A stretch of DNA of 64,000 nt from Notolepis coatsorum (taxonomy: Eukaryota; Chordata; Actinopteri; Aulopiformes; Paralepididae), in contig OZ020588.1 of NCBI GenBank assembly GCA_963971535.1, positions 122,268,887-122,332,886 of the forward strand, in the 5' to 3' direction. The position numbers and the translations under genes were made by a program. Positions 46,004 to 57,388 of this stretch are shown one piece after another. Numbering within the stretch: position 1 is the first letter of the stretch; every line of letters starts with the position of its first letter. The notes under the pieces are model-generated. The model did not search any database, was not told the DNA's origin, and saw nothing but the letters and a program-made list of their open reading frames with translations.

Positions 46004-46448
46004 AGACCGGAATTAATGTCCCGTTACCATAAGCTAACAACAAGCTAAAAGCCCTGTTCAGAGCGACAGAGAACAGCAGGGTGGGGACTTAGTTGGAAGG
46101 ATGACTGGGGGGGGGGGGGGGGCATTCTCCCTCTATGTGTGTGCGTTTGAAAAGATGATGAAGTCAGACTACTATATTATATTGATAGTAAATGTACTGA
46201 GGGTGGACAGACAGATTATGTTGATATTTAAACATAAAAAATACAATACATAATAAATGTATCCATGATCATCATGCAACATAAAACAATTGCAGGAACG
46301 GTTTGGGAGAGGAATGTGTTTTAGGTTGCGTGTTCCAAAAAATTTACTTAAAGTTTAAAGCTCAATATATCAAAACGTGGCACTTTATAGTGAACAGGCA
46401 CTTTATAGTGAATCCAAATTCTTTTTGGATTACAGAAAATTATCCCTA
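46004..46448 (+). other. hAT internal sequence, non-coding
   Basis: The hAT element resumes after the L2 tail (AAGACCGGAATTAATGTCCC). It includes a G run (46106-46121), with no clear codons. Confidence 0.55.
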
Positions 46449-47105
46449 AAATGCTATCTGTTGCAGCTGCACTGTTTTCCATGAAAATACCATATTTGGA
46501 TAAGTTTGACCATTTCTAAAAATCTGAAAATCATTATTTAATAAAACACAGAAAAGTATCACCAAGTTACTCTGGATAAAAAAAAAAGTTACAGACAACA
46601 TTGAGACAAAGCTTCCTGACACATCTCCATCCAAACTCTTGGAAGAACTCATTGAAATCTCATCTGATACTACCTGGAGAGCTAGTTTCAGAGTGTGGTG
46701 CTGAGTACCAAGTATCTCATGATGCTGCAGTTAAGGTGTTGATACCATTCAGCCCCACATATCTGTGTGAAGCTGGCTTTTCATCCATGACAGCTCTGAA
46801 AACAAAATATAGGGCCAAGTTGAGCCTTGATGATGACATGCGTGTTGCCTTGTCAAAGATCTCCCCACGTATTGACCGTATTATTAGCCAGCAGCAGCGG
46901 ACCTCGCATTGAGCTAGAAATGTCCACTGAGTGAACAAGTGCTTATTTTCTGTATTTATTTATATTTTTTGAGAAATGGTAACTTGGTGATCCTTTTCTG
47001 TATTTAAAAAGAAATACATGATTTTCTGTTTTTGAGAAATTGTCAAACTTATCCAAATATGCTATTTTTATGGAGAACAGTGCAGCTGCAACAGATAGCA
47101 CTTTA
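46449..47105. repeat. long inverted repeat around the transposase fragment
   Basis: TGCTATCTGTTGCAGCTGCA (46449) and following bases to about 46585 are the inverse of about 46970-47105 (GCAGCTGCAACAGATAGCA). The arms are 130-140 bp with small indels. They flank the transposase codons at 46601-46912. Confidence 0.8.
46601..46912 (+). pseudogene. hAT transposase C-terminal (dimerisation) fragment
   Basis: A 103-codon stretch reads LVSECGAEYQVSHDAAVKVL, IPFSPTYLCEAGFSSMTALK, TKYRAKLSLDDDMRVALSKI and SPRID. This is the hAT C-terminal dimerisation domain of ZBED5/SCAND3-like transposases. In active proteins it helps assemble the octameric or dimeric transposase. The RNase H-like core and BED finger are missing, so this copy cannot transpose by itself. 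Confidence 0.88.
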
Positions 47106-47393
47106 GTGATCCTTTTCTGTATTTAAAAAAAAACTTTTGTCATCAGATTCAGACAACTTTATTGATCCCGCGTGGGGCAATTCATATTTGCAGATTCACC
47201 AACAAGCAACAAAGACAAACAAACAACAAAACATCTCAACGACAGCACGGCAAATAAAGAGTCATTGTATCATCATTGTAGCAAAAAAGACAGGACCGGG
47301 AAAGTCTTTATCGTATGTAGGGGTGCCCTGGAATATTTTATTGAACACAGGGGTGCCTTGGCAGCAGAAAGGTCGAGAACCCCTGCTCTATAG

Positions 47394-48731
47394 CATTCAT
47401 TCAAGAAACGCACTTATCAATAAATGATCACCAGAAACTGAAGAGAGAATGGGTGGGCCAGGTGTATAGTGCGTCCTGTCAAACAGGGAAAAAGAGAGGA
47501 GTGGCTATTCTATTTAACAAATCAGTATACTTCACCAAAGAAAAGGAAATTGCAGATGACCAGGGCAGATATGTTATGGTCCTGGGGTCAATAGGAGGAT
47601 CAATCTTAACCTTTCTAAATATATATGCACCAAATGAATTTCTTCATGAATTTCTTTAAATGTATAGCCTCACTTTTGGCTGGTAACGCCAAAGGAATTA
47701 TCCTTATGGCCGGTGATTTCAACTGTGTACTAAATCCAAAAGTAGACAAACTTCCTGTAGATTGTGGACCCATTTCAAAAAAATCTAGATCACTGAATGC
47801 AATGATAAAAGAATTTGGACTTATAGATGCATGGCGTTTCCACCATCCTAGGCAGAAAGACTTTACCTTTAGGTCAGGGGTCCATGGTAGCTACTCTCGG
47901 ATAGATTACTTCTGTATTTCCAAGCAAGATATTGACAGGGTTGAATCATGTATCATTGAACCAGCGACAATCTCAGATCATGGACCTCTAACTCTTCAAC
48001 TTAACCTCAGTACCAATAAGATATTTAAATATTGGAGGCTCAATGTATCCATGCTGTCTGACTCTCACACACGGGAGAGGATAAGTGAAGAACTGAAGAG
48101 TTATTTTGATCTCAACAATAAGGGGGATGTCTCACCATCAATTTTATGGGATGCGGCAAAGGCTGTAATGAGAGGTAAAATTATCTCAATTTCAAGTGCA
48201 CTAAAGAAACAGCTAAATGAAAAACAGCAGAACCTAGAAAATGAGGTAAAAATACTAGAAAGGAAACATAAACTGAACAGAGATGAGGAAGACTTAAAAG
48301 CTCTACTAACCTGCAGACAAAAACTAGATGACCTGTTGACATACAAAGCGGAAGGAGCCCTTAGATTTGCTGGTAGGAATTACTATGATATGGGAAATAG
48401 GGCAAGCAAGCTACTGTCATTCCAGCTCCACAAAATACAGTCAAGTCGGATAGTTCCAAAGATTAAACACCCCAGCACACACATGGAAGTAATGCAAACA
48501 CAAGAAATTGCTAATGCATTTGCAGATTACTATACCGACCTCTACAAAGCACAGCAATTGGAAAACAAGAACGAAAAAATCAACAACTTCATAGATAACC
48601 TTAAACTTTCTAAACTATCCCCAGATGAGGCGGATGAGCTGACCTCCCCTATTACGGAGAAGGAGATAGGGGAAACTATTCAGATGCTTAAGAACAATAA
48701 ATCACCAGGTACAGATGGGTTTTCAAATTAA
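47394..48731 (+). pseudogene. L1 ORF2, endonuclease and start of RT
   Basis: The frame resumes after the hAT insertion: AFIQETHLSINDHQKLKREW, GKKRGVAILFNKSV, NIYAPNE. A small frameshift near 47640 is followed by a long stretch (47625-48731): GIILMAGDFNCVLNPKVDKL, SRIDYFCISKQDIDRVESCI, ISDHGPLTLQL (GDFN and SDH complete the endonuclease). A coiled-coil-like linker and KEIGETIQMLKNNKSPGTDG, the first RT block, come next. A TAA at 48729-48731 stops the frame just after it. Confidence 0.88.
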
Positions 48732-49871
48732 TTTTATAAACATTACACTGAACAATTAACACCAGTATTAAGTGTAGTTTATAACTATGCCCTATCTGAG
48801 AGAGACCCACCAGGAAGCTGGTCAGAAGCTATTGTCTCGGTAATACATAAAGAAGGTAAAGACCCCACAAGATGTAGTTCCTATAGGCCCATAAGTCTCC
48901 TTTGCAACGATTTCAAGATATTGACATCTATACTTAAAAAAAGAATACAGAAACATATAATAAAACTGATCCACCCAGACCAGACAGGCTTTATCACTGG
49001 TCGACAGGGTGCTAACAACATCAGAAGAACTTTAAATCTGCAAACAGTGGCTGGATCTCGAAAATAACCATCAATGCTTCTCGGCTTAGATGCCGAGAGG
49101 GCATTTGATAGAGTTGATTGGCTGTACCTTGAACTAACATTGAAAGGTATGGGATTCAATAACACATTTATAGATTGGATAAAATGTTTATATAAAAATC
49201 CTAAATCTAGAGTAAGGGTGAATGGTCACTGCTCTCACTTATTTGAGATACAGAGAGGGACACGCCAAGGAGACGTTTTGTCTCCGTTACTATTCGCGAT
49301 TGGCATAGAGCCACTAGCGGAGATGATTAGATCAAACCCTCAGATACAGGGAATAGATGACCAAAAAGGCATTACACACAAGATCTCGTTATTTGCTGAT
49401 GACATTTTACTTTATATCAAAAACCCTTTAGAATCAATTCCAAACATAATGATGGATTTAAGAAATTACGGTGAACTGTCGGGTTATAAGATAAATGAGA
49501 CCAAATCAGAAGCCATGATGATAGTGGGAACATGGCCAACACATCTGAATAGTATAGCACCCTTCCATTGGGCTAGAGACGGATTCAGGTATTTAGGAAT
49601 CATTCTGACTCCCAGCAGCAATCAGTTATATCAAGCAAACTACGAAAAGTTGATTGTACAAATCAAATCAGACATGGCCAGATGGGACATTTTACCTCTC
49701 TCCCTAGTGGGAAGAATAGAATCAATTCGAATGAATGTGCTACCTAGACTTATTTTCCTCTTCCAGTCTCTACCTATACCAATACCTGCCACTACCTTTA
49801 AAAGGTTAGATAAACTCCTATCCAAATTTATCTGGCAGATAAATTGGTCTGCCATGGTCTGCCAAACCTAA
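48732..49871 (+). pseudogene. L1 ORF2 reverse transcriptase
   Basis: After the stop, the same frame reads PISLLCNDFKILTSILKKRI and HPDQTGFITGRQGANNIRRT, hits another stop near 49065, then continues from 49074: LLGLDAERAFDRVDWLYLEL, GTRQGDVLSPLLFAIGIEPL, and the catalytic FADD (residues 107-110 of the frame from 49074). Then KINETKSEAMMIVG, DGFRYLGIILTPS and FKRLDKLLSKFIWQ. The frame is lost at 49869-49871. At least three lesions inactivate the polymerase. Confidence 0.9.
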
Positions 49872-50248
49872 GAATCTACTACTGGGCAGCTCAATTATGC
49901 ATCTTGTGCATTGGATACAAAAGGACCTAGACTCCGGATGGGTACAGATTGAGCAAAACTCAATTCCAAAGACTCCTCTCAGATCCATAATATTCCTGGG
50001 GAAAGCATACTGGAAAAAATTAAGATTGGTAACAAATGGATTACAAATACATTAAAGGTGTGGGAAAGTGTAAGGAAAAAGGGGGAGGTGCACGATCAAT
50101 ATCTAGGGCCATGCCAATAGCAGACAATACAGAATTCCGGCCAGCTATGGAGGATGGGGGTTTTAAAAAATGGGCGGATTTGGGCCTGGTTACTATCAAT
50201 CAATTAATGGAAGGAGACTGTTTTAAATCGTTTGCACAGCTACAGCAA
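49872..50248 (+). pseudogene. L1 ORF2 C-terminal region, degenerate
   Basis: Scattered L1-like codons continue in shifting frames, e.g. FKKWADLGLVTINQLMEGDC then FKSFAQLQQ in 50036-50248, up to the palindromic insertion. Confidence 0.65.
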
Positions 50249-51349
50249 TAGACCACCGCAACACTTCCGGGATTCTGAAATCGGGGAGGATATTGTGGGG
50301 GGGTCAAATGAATGAATGTGGATGAGAGCCTTGACATTAAGTGATTGCAGATACGGCTGTGGGGGTGCTAGAGACATGATCGAATGGACTTGTATGCGCC
50401 TGAGTCTCCTGAACACGGCGCGAGACATTCCTAATCGATCAGAACTAAATTGGCAGCGAAAAAGACCGTTTTTAATCATCGATTTCCCCATGCACATGCG
50501 CAGATTGGCCACGGAGTGTGACGCAACGCACATCCACCTGGAATGTTCCATTAGAGGGGCATTAGAGGGGGTGTTGTGTTGTGAGAATGATAAGATAGAA
50601 TTAAATATACAGTAAAAGGAATACAGTACAAATGAAGTCTACAGTAAGTGTAATATTGCACAGTGTTGTGCATTTATAATCAGTAGCTTAGGCTACATAG
50701 TAGGCTAATAACAGCCTATTCTAGTCCAGCAGGTGCTGGTATAGACGTATAATATATGACATATATGACATATAATGACATTTTTTGACTAGATATACAG
50801 TATATCTAGCCAAAAATGTCATAGATGACTGAAAATCAACATTACTAGTCTATACCAGCACCTGCTAGACTAGAATAGGCTGTTATTAGCCTAATATGTA
50901 GCCTAAGCTACTGATTATAAATGCACAACACTGTGCAATATTACACTTACTGTAGACTTCTGTATATTTGTACTGTATTCCTTTTACTGTATATTTAATT
51001 CTATCTTATCATTCTCACAACACAACACCCCCTCTAATGCCCCTCTAATGGAACATTCCAGGTGGATGTGCGTTGCGTCACACTCCGTGGCCAATCTGTG
51101 CATGTGCATGGGGAAATCGATGCTTAAAAACGGTCTTTTTCGCTGCCAATTTAGTTCTGATCGATTAGGAATGTCTCGCGCCGTGTTCAGGAGACTCAGG
51201 CGCATACAAGTCTATTCGATCATGTCTCTAGCACCCCCACAGCCGTATCTGCAATCACTTAATGTCAAGGCTCTCATCCACATTCATTCATTTGACCCCC
51301 CCGCAATCTCTTCCCCGATTTCAATGTAACGAGGAAGTGTAGTGGTCTA
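50249..51349. mobile_element. 1.1-kb palindromic foldback element in L1 ORF2
   Basis: The left half (50249-50797) is an almost exact inverse of the right half (50799-51349). The centre is CTAGATATACAGTATATCTA near 50798. Outer ends are TAGACCACCGCAACACTTCC and GGAAGTGTAGTGGTCTA. It splits L1 ORF2 codons; QLQQ precedes it and FDLPSKDMFRYFQ follows. The target duplication is ambiguous. Mirror-image open frames in both arms are not genes. Confidence 0.9.
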
Positions 51350-52133
51350 TGTTTTGATCTACCTTCGAAAGACATGTTTAGATACTTTCAAATAAGACAC
51401 TATGTAATGACTCACAGTGAGTGGGAAGCAATTAAGAGACCGCTAAAAAAAAGTGGAGCGGTACTTTATTAACACAATAGAAAAAAACTTGATGGAAAGA
51501 AAGCAGATATCCAATATTTACAACATGTTACAACTAGACGATCCAGGAGACACCACCTATATTAAAGAAAAATGGGAGTTGGAAGTTAATGTGATCATAG
51601 AAAATGAAGAATGGGAGGACAGCCATTCAAGCAATCATAAAATCATAAATAGCCCAATGTGGAAGGAGTTTGACTGGAAGGTCAAGGTCAGGTACTTTAG
51701 GACTCCTCAAGTTCTTTCCGGATTTGCTGGTGGGTCCTCACCACTATGTTGGAGAGGATATGGAATGATCGGAGATCATACACATATTTTCTGGGACTGT
51801 CCAAGGGTGCAGACATTTTGGGTGAATATCAAAAATGAGATTAAAACCATTCTAGATCTTGATTTACCTCTGAATCCATCGTACTATATCTTGGGATGTA
51901 TACCGAAAGGCACATACTATGTAGATACGTTATACATCTTGAGAGTGATACTGTTAATAGCAAGGAAAATGATAACTATGGCATGGTTACAAAATCAACC
52001 ACCGACAATCAAACAATGGACCAAGAGACTGAGACAGATGTATACAATGGAAGAAATGACTGCACAATTGCAACTGAAAAAAAATGCAGAGATGGTCACT
52101 TGTAACCTTGTACCTGGAGATACACTAGCATGA
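51350..52133 (+). pseudogene. L1 ORF2 C-terminal domain
   Basis: L1 codons resume with FDLPSKDMFRYFQIRHYVMT. The open stretch from 51453 gives EKWELEVNVIIENEEW, then the cysteine motif CWR..YGMIGDHTHIFWDC, the CCHC-like element at the end of L1 ORF2 proteins. It ends at 52131-52133. A small frameshift near 51450 separates it from the preceding codons. Confidence 0.85.
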
Positions 52134-52467
52134 GTCTGACCCTCCTGACTCCCTATTTCTTTTATTTTTTTTTGTTAAATAATTTTTTTCCCTTTTGCTA
52201 AATTTATTTTTCTATTTATTTTTTTCGTTTCTTATCCTACTGTATGTCCTTAAAAACAATTCACACCCCCCCTGGGTTGTTTATGAGGTGTACTCGGATT
52301 ATACAGCTTATTTTGATTATGCTGAATACTTTGAAAACAAATTGAATAAGATGGAAGAGCCTGAGTAACAAATGTCATTGACTATGTGAATCAAGTATAT
52401 TATACTGTATGATCAATGCAATGTGATGTTCATTATGACACAAAATAAAAGAAAGTAAAAAAAAAAA
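52134..52467 (+). other. L1 3' UTR and A-rich tail
   Basis: T-rich then mixed sequence ending AATAAAAGAAAGTAAAA followed by a run of As (52457-52470), merging into the target duplication. Confidence 0.85.
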
Positions 52468-52644
52468 AAATGCAGTCATCTTAATATGCTGCTTATGCAC
52501 CACATCAAAATATGTAAAATATTTAAACAACCATTAAGCAGTGTTGGGCGCGTTACTCAGGAAGTATAGGAGTTGTGGAAAGCAGGATGAGAGAGCGTAG
52601 ATTTCAGTGTGTATCATTTAATCATTTATTATTTAACATTTGAA

Positions 52645-53023
52645 AGACATACAGAAGTACAGAATACTTTTATACAAAATGCTTCTTACTGTTACGCTCC
52701 AGAGACTGTGCTAGACAAGATAAGTATGAAATAAAATAGTATAGCATGTAAAATATAAGTAAAAATAGAGGTCACAGTGTTCAGTATAGACATATGTACA
52801 ATGTTCGATGCAGAATAGAAGTAACTGAGTTACCATACAATATACTATGCAATGTACTAATATACAATACTATATAGTGCAAAGCAGAAATGGGATGAGG
52901 TACAATTTAGGTACAATTTACAGTAAGGTGTACGAGTTGTAGTGCAAATCCTTTACCAATAAATATAAAGTGTGTTTAGGTGATCTAAAGTGTGGAGAGT
53001 GGGTGCTGCAGTGTGTTGTTTGT
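52645..53023 (-). mobile_element. L2/CR1-like LINE, 3' UTR only, copy E
   Basis: Matches 27100-27520 on the same strand (AAGTACAGAATACTTTTATA, TGTGGAGAGTGGGTGCTGCA). Only the 3' UTR is present. Just upstream, 52537-52556 (CAGTGTTGGGCGCGTTACTC) resembles a hAT terminus but has no partner. Confidence 0.85.
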
Positions 53024-53892
53024 TTCATTCTGATTTCATTACTGGGCCCCGTTCCCCGTACCTGGCTAACTGAGTTAGCCGGATAATTTCCAGCATAGCT
53101 TGATTTAAGCCAGACCTTTCTGTTCCCCGAAGTCGGATTTTCTAAATCACCATGGTAACAGATCAGAAAGTTTGAACCTGGTCGGGAGCAGGGTTAAGTT
53201 CAGTTAGCTGGATGAACCATGGCCACGCCCCGCAAAGAAATGCCAGCTCGCTTCCTGAAATATTTCTCACAGTCTAGATCCCATTATACCATTCTGAATT
53301 ATGTTTTTGTGCTTCGTTTTCCTAGAGGGGGCTTTTGAAATGTATAATAATAGAACTAAATGCTGATAATAAATCATATTCAGCCTATAGATTTACTTTG
53401 TCCTAAATAAAATAATGCACGTCATATACGGCGCTCGGAGTCGCGATACACGCTGCATGTGGTTATTTTAATAACGGCGCATTGCAAATGTGAATCCCGC
53501 AGGGATATTTTTAATGAATGAAACCTATCGGCCGTTTGGCTCTGATTAGTTTCATATATTCTCCGCTGTAGATTTGCTTAACGGAGCGCCCGGATTGTGT
53601 TTCATTCAAGCATAAAATTGAAGTGTCTATGTGTGGATTGTGGTTTTTGTGGATTATGAATTACGAGGAATCTGAGGATTGTTGAATTGTATCATCACTC
53701 ACACGTTATTGTGATATTGTAACTGGGATTAAAATGTCTGATGAGATGCGCTGTTTGACGGATTTGAGCAATTGAATGAGCCGTTGACGTCACATTAATG
53801 CATTTGAGAATAAAGAGATAAAACTTCATTCAAAAGAAAAATATTCTAAACACGGGTCTCTTGTCCATTGATGGATACACAATGAATATATC

Positions 53893-53970
53893 CCATCTGG
53901 CACAGTGGTGCAACGGCTAGTGCTCACTCCTGTCAACCGGACGACCCGAGTTCGAAACCCTGCGTTTCCA
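53893..53970 (+). other. tRNA-like sequence, plus strand, copy 2
   Basis: TGGCACAGTGG (A box) and GAGTTCGAAACCC (B box) as in copy 1. The D-stem GCAC/GTGC is kept; the anticodon arm is imperfect. Confidence 0.65.
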
Positions 53971-54135
53971 ATATAATTTTTTGGAATATAATATTAATGA
54001 ATATACGCAAAAGTAGCCTAGTTTTAAGTTAAAATATTATAAATCTACATGCATTGAGGATGTCATTCTTTATATAGCTCTCAACGTGCACCAAATTGAA
54101 ATATTTACATTGCAAAAAGAAAAAGAAAACTAGAG

Positions 54136-54206
54136 GAAGGGGGATTCGAACGCGGGTCGTCCGCGTGAAAGGCAAAATGACCAACCATCACACCACAGTG
54201 CCAAAC
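54136..54206 (-). other. tRNA-like sequence, minus strand, copy 2
   Basis: Minus-strand GGCACTGTGGTG and CGCGTTCGAATCC boxes. The anticodon arm TTTGC-CTTTCAC-GCGGA pairs completely and would carry TTC (Glu-like). The T-stem is weak, so a working tRNA is unlikely. Confidence 0.65.
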
Positions 54207-54704
54207 AAATGAAACATCAACCATACATCCATCAATGGATAAGAGAGCCGTATCCTTATTCTGAAACTGTTGAACTAATTATTTTCGCTAGCAAGATCTC
54301 ATTTGATTATCCATTCCATAAACCTACTGCCAGCAGGCAAGTTTAAATAAATATAATCTGATTGATTGGGGTAATGAGGGACTTAAAATTAGCCTATAGA
54401 ATAGATTATGCATTTACCTTGTCGGCGAGGCTATTGAGCCGTACTGCAATCTGTTAATAAAGTTTTAAATCAATTAATCAATCAATGCCGTTAGAAAATC
54501 AGGATTTCTGCTATCGACACTTGCTGTCTTTTCAGCTGAGGCGGGCGCGCGCAATTATCCTGGGTCTCAAGTCTGGTTCAAATGAACGAGACTGAATCCA
54601 CCTTCGAGGAACAGGAAAATCCCGGATTCAAACATCGGGTTAATTGAATCTGGATAATGGGACTCTTGATCGACTTAGTTGAACCAGGTACGGGGAATAG
54701 GGCC

Positions 54705-55502
54705 GGACTGTCATTATTGTTATTAAAAAAAGGGAAAATAAAAAACATTTGTTAAAAAAAAAAACATACTCAACCTCTACTGTCTTTAACTATGAATGAA
54801 CACAACACTAACTTACACAGACCGTGACGCCAACCTCTACTGGAGGTTTCTCTATGACAACACGTGAAACACAAATTCACTCATAATTCATAATTATTAT
54901 TAATTTACATATACCTATATATATAAAATATATATATTTTTTTAATTATTATTATTATTATTTTTTTTATTATAAATGTTTTCCTCTGTAAAAAAAAATG
55001 CCAGTGAATTTTTATTTCTTCAAAAATGGCCAAAATGTACTGCTCTGAGCAGGCCTGCACTGCAGTAATTATTTGTGCAGAATATCTGCACAGGTTGACC
55101 AGGGTTAAATAAATAATAGCCAATCAAAATAGGCTATTAATGTCATCTAAGCACGGTATGTGCAGTTAAACTCTTGCCATTGAATGGAGGATTTAATGAT
55201 TGACATCCCTTGACATCCAATACACGGAGGTTGAATGATTGGCAGCCTTGCAAATCCAATCAGAGTATGGCTCCTACGACTGCAGCTTTGTAGCTACATG
55301 CCTGTTTCTCCCATCGCGGGATTGATTGATTGATTGAACATTTTATTAACAGAGCACTGAGAGCAGCCACGTTCGAAACCTCTATATTAGTGTATCTAAC
55401 ATTTAGCACTTTAATAGCGGGACATTTACTGAGGACCAGCACAACACACATGTGGATATTATGATTTAACAAGTCGACAGGGTCAATTTTCAGAAAATCA
55501 TA
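54705..55502. other. AT-rich spacer with one minisatellite unit
   Basis: 54775-54834 carries one unit of the 60-bp repeat expanded at 59871-60112. An ATT/T-rich stretch lies at 54890-54975. Nothing else is recognised. Confidence 0.6.
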
Positions 55503-56110
55503 ACCCTGAAGGCATTTCGTGTTTATTTTTGGTACACAACATTTCTAGGGGTATTAAGGGGTGCTGAATCCAAATCTGCTGTATACCAAGCTCAAAAATG
55601 TCAAATAAGGCCTCAAAATTGAGAAATCCAACATGGCCGCCAGCGCCAGGCTGACATCTATTTAAGTGCATATCTTTTTGACTAAACAAGGTAGAAACAT
55701 GAATGAAATGTGTTTTTATATGTTTGCATACATGAGGAATTTAAAATCATATCCTGATTTTAGATCAGTTGAGAAAATGTTGCATGAAACTCATATTTAT
55801 AGCAGAAACGGTGGTCGTTATTGATGCATAACTCATCAACCAAATAAGAAAGAAAAGCAGGATGATCCCAGGCCATGGATTTATTCATCATACTATTTTC
55901 TCTTTTTTTTTAATCAACATGCCATTTATGCAAATTAGATAGTATGCGTACAGTAGCTTAGGTACAGTCATTTATTGTCAGTCATCAATCGTATTCAGGC
56001 AGGTGTCACAGGTGTCTTGCAGTTGCATGATTCATACAATGCTGAATAGAATAGAATAGATTATAATATAATAAAATAAAAATATTATTTTACCATCAAT
56101 ATAAGTGAAT

Positions 56111-57388
56111 GTTCAAGTTTCTTTATTAGTTGTCATACAGAATACAGAATACTTTGCATGAAATGTTTCTTTCTGTGTTGCTCCTGAGAGTGTGCTAGAT
56201 AATAACAAGATAGTATAAAATAAGTATAATAAGTATAAAATAGAAAGTCAAGAAGTCAAGTATGTAAACAAGTGTAAACAACAAAATTGTTCAGTGTATC
56301 TATATATATATACAGTATGTACAGCTGGTACAAAAATTGTGAGGTATAGCTTACGTTCAGGGAGAGGCTGTTCTCTTGACACCATCCCGCTAGAACCTTA
56401 ACCTCTTCCAGGTAGGCCCTCTCATCGTTTGCAGAGATCAGGCCCACCACTACTGTGTCGTCAGCAAATTTGATGATTGTGTTGTTGTTCCGCTGTGCCA
56501 CATAGTCATGTGTGTACAGGGAGTGGAGGAGGGGACTCAGGACACAGCCCTGGGGGGCCCCTATGTTGAGAGTGATGGATGAGGAGGTGCAGTTGCCTGC
56601 TCTCACCACCTGGGGTCTGCCCGTCAGGAAGTCCAAGACCCACTGGCAGAGGTCATAGTTCAAGCCCAGGTCCCTGAGCTTGGCTATGAGTTTGGAGGGG
56701 ACTATGGTATTGAATGCCGAGCTGTAGTCGATGAATAGCATTCTCACATAGTTCCCCTGCCTCTTGTCCAGGTGTGATGCTGCTGTGTGCAGCACATGGG
56801 CTATGGCGTCCTCCGTGGACCTGTTGGGGCGGTATGCAAATTGCAGGGGGTCCAGGTTGATGGGGAGGGAGGAACATATGTAGCCCTTCACTAGCTTCTC
56901 AAAGCACTTCATGGCTATGGAGGTGAGAGCTACAGGGCGGTAGTCGTTGAGGCAAGCAGGCTTGGATTTTTTGGGTACAGGGATAATGGTGGACTTCTTC
57001 AGACAGGTGGGGAAGACGGCCTGTTCTAAGGACAGGTTAAATATGTCAGTGAATACCGGGGCCAGTTGGTCGGCACAGACTTTTAGGACGCGGCCGGGGA
57101 TACCATCCGGTCCTGCTGCCTTCCTGATATTCACTTTCTTAAACGTCCTCCTCACCTCATGTTCTGTTATCCTGAACACTGAGTCTCCATCAGCAGTGCC
57201 CCCCCCTCCATTGCAGTGGTTTGTAGGCTGGTGCTGTTATTCCCAGCCTCAAACCTTGCATAGAAGGTATTGAGATCATTTGCCAGTTGGATGTCACTGT
57301 TCAGTTTGAGGGAGGTGCCTTTGTAATCTGTCATCGTTCTGAGGCCCTGCCACATAGCTCTAGAGTCAGCCTGTTCATATTGAAGTTT
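56111..57388 (-). mobile_element. L2/CR1-like LINE, copy C, internally deleted
   Basis: Minus-strand copy: 3' UTR remnant (56111-56353) joined directly to polymerase codons, so the polymerase C-terminus is deleted. The 5' end meets the unknown ORF near 57388. Confidence 0.87.
56354..57388 (-). pseudogene. L2 reverse transcriptase, copy C
   Basis: The minus-strand frame 56256-57179 carries [62 protein letters not shown] and FADDTVVVG, then stops matching after SLSLNVS at the deletion. The lead-in (MWQGLRTMTDYKG, 57167-57355) is in a different frame across a G8 run (57199-57206 as C on the plus strand), again off by one base. The polymerase would be cut short and frame-broken. Confidence 0.85.

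Larger units (their letters stand above)
42753..47385 (+). mobile_element. hAT transposon, with an L2 inside
   Basis: Left end CAGCGGTTCTCAAC and right end GGTCGAGAACCCCTG are inverted repeats. A perfect 8-bp duplication CTCTATAG (42745-42752, 47386-47393) flanks it. The resulting empty site restores the L1 ORF2 reading. Left arm 42753-43229 is non-coding with repeated GGGGTTCCGCG motifs; the right part holds a transposase C-terminal fragment. An L2 LINE fills the middle. Terminal-repeat style and protein match ZBED-type hAT elements. Confidence 0.93.
41068..52467 (+). mobile_element. L1-clade LINE, near full length, with nested insertions
   Basis: The 13-bp target duplication AAATGCAGTCATC flanks it (41055-41067 and 52468-52480; the first As merge with the poly-A tail at right). 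It has a 5' region, ORF1, ORF2 and an A-rich tail. About 5.4 kb is L1; the rest is a partial insertion at 41727-41955, a hAT element at 42753-47385 and a palindrome at 50249-51349. The C-terminal ORF2 CCHC motif and the FADD polymerase motif support the L1 clade. Confidence 0.92.
53044..54704. mobile_element. inverted-repeat element carrying two tRNA-like sequences, copy 2
   Basis: Second copy of the element at 32688, about 95% alike by eye, with the same ends and different flanks. It has a 12-bp insert (GATGAGATGCGC near 53740) and other small indels relative to copy 1. No protein is encoded. Confidence 0.8.

Noticed and set aside
50240-51329. Pairs of about 100-codon frames on both strands
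   Set aside because: Mirror images of each other in the two arms of the palindrome; no known domain.
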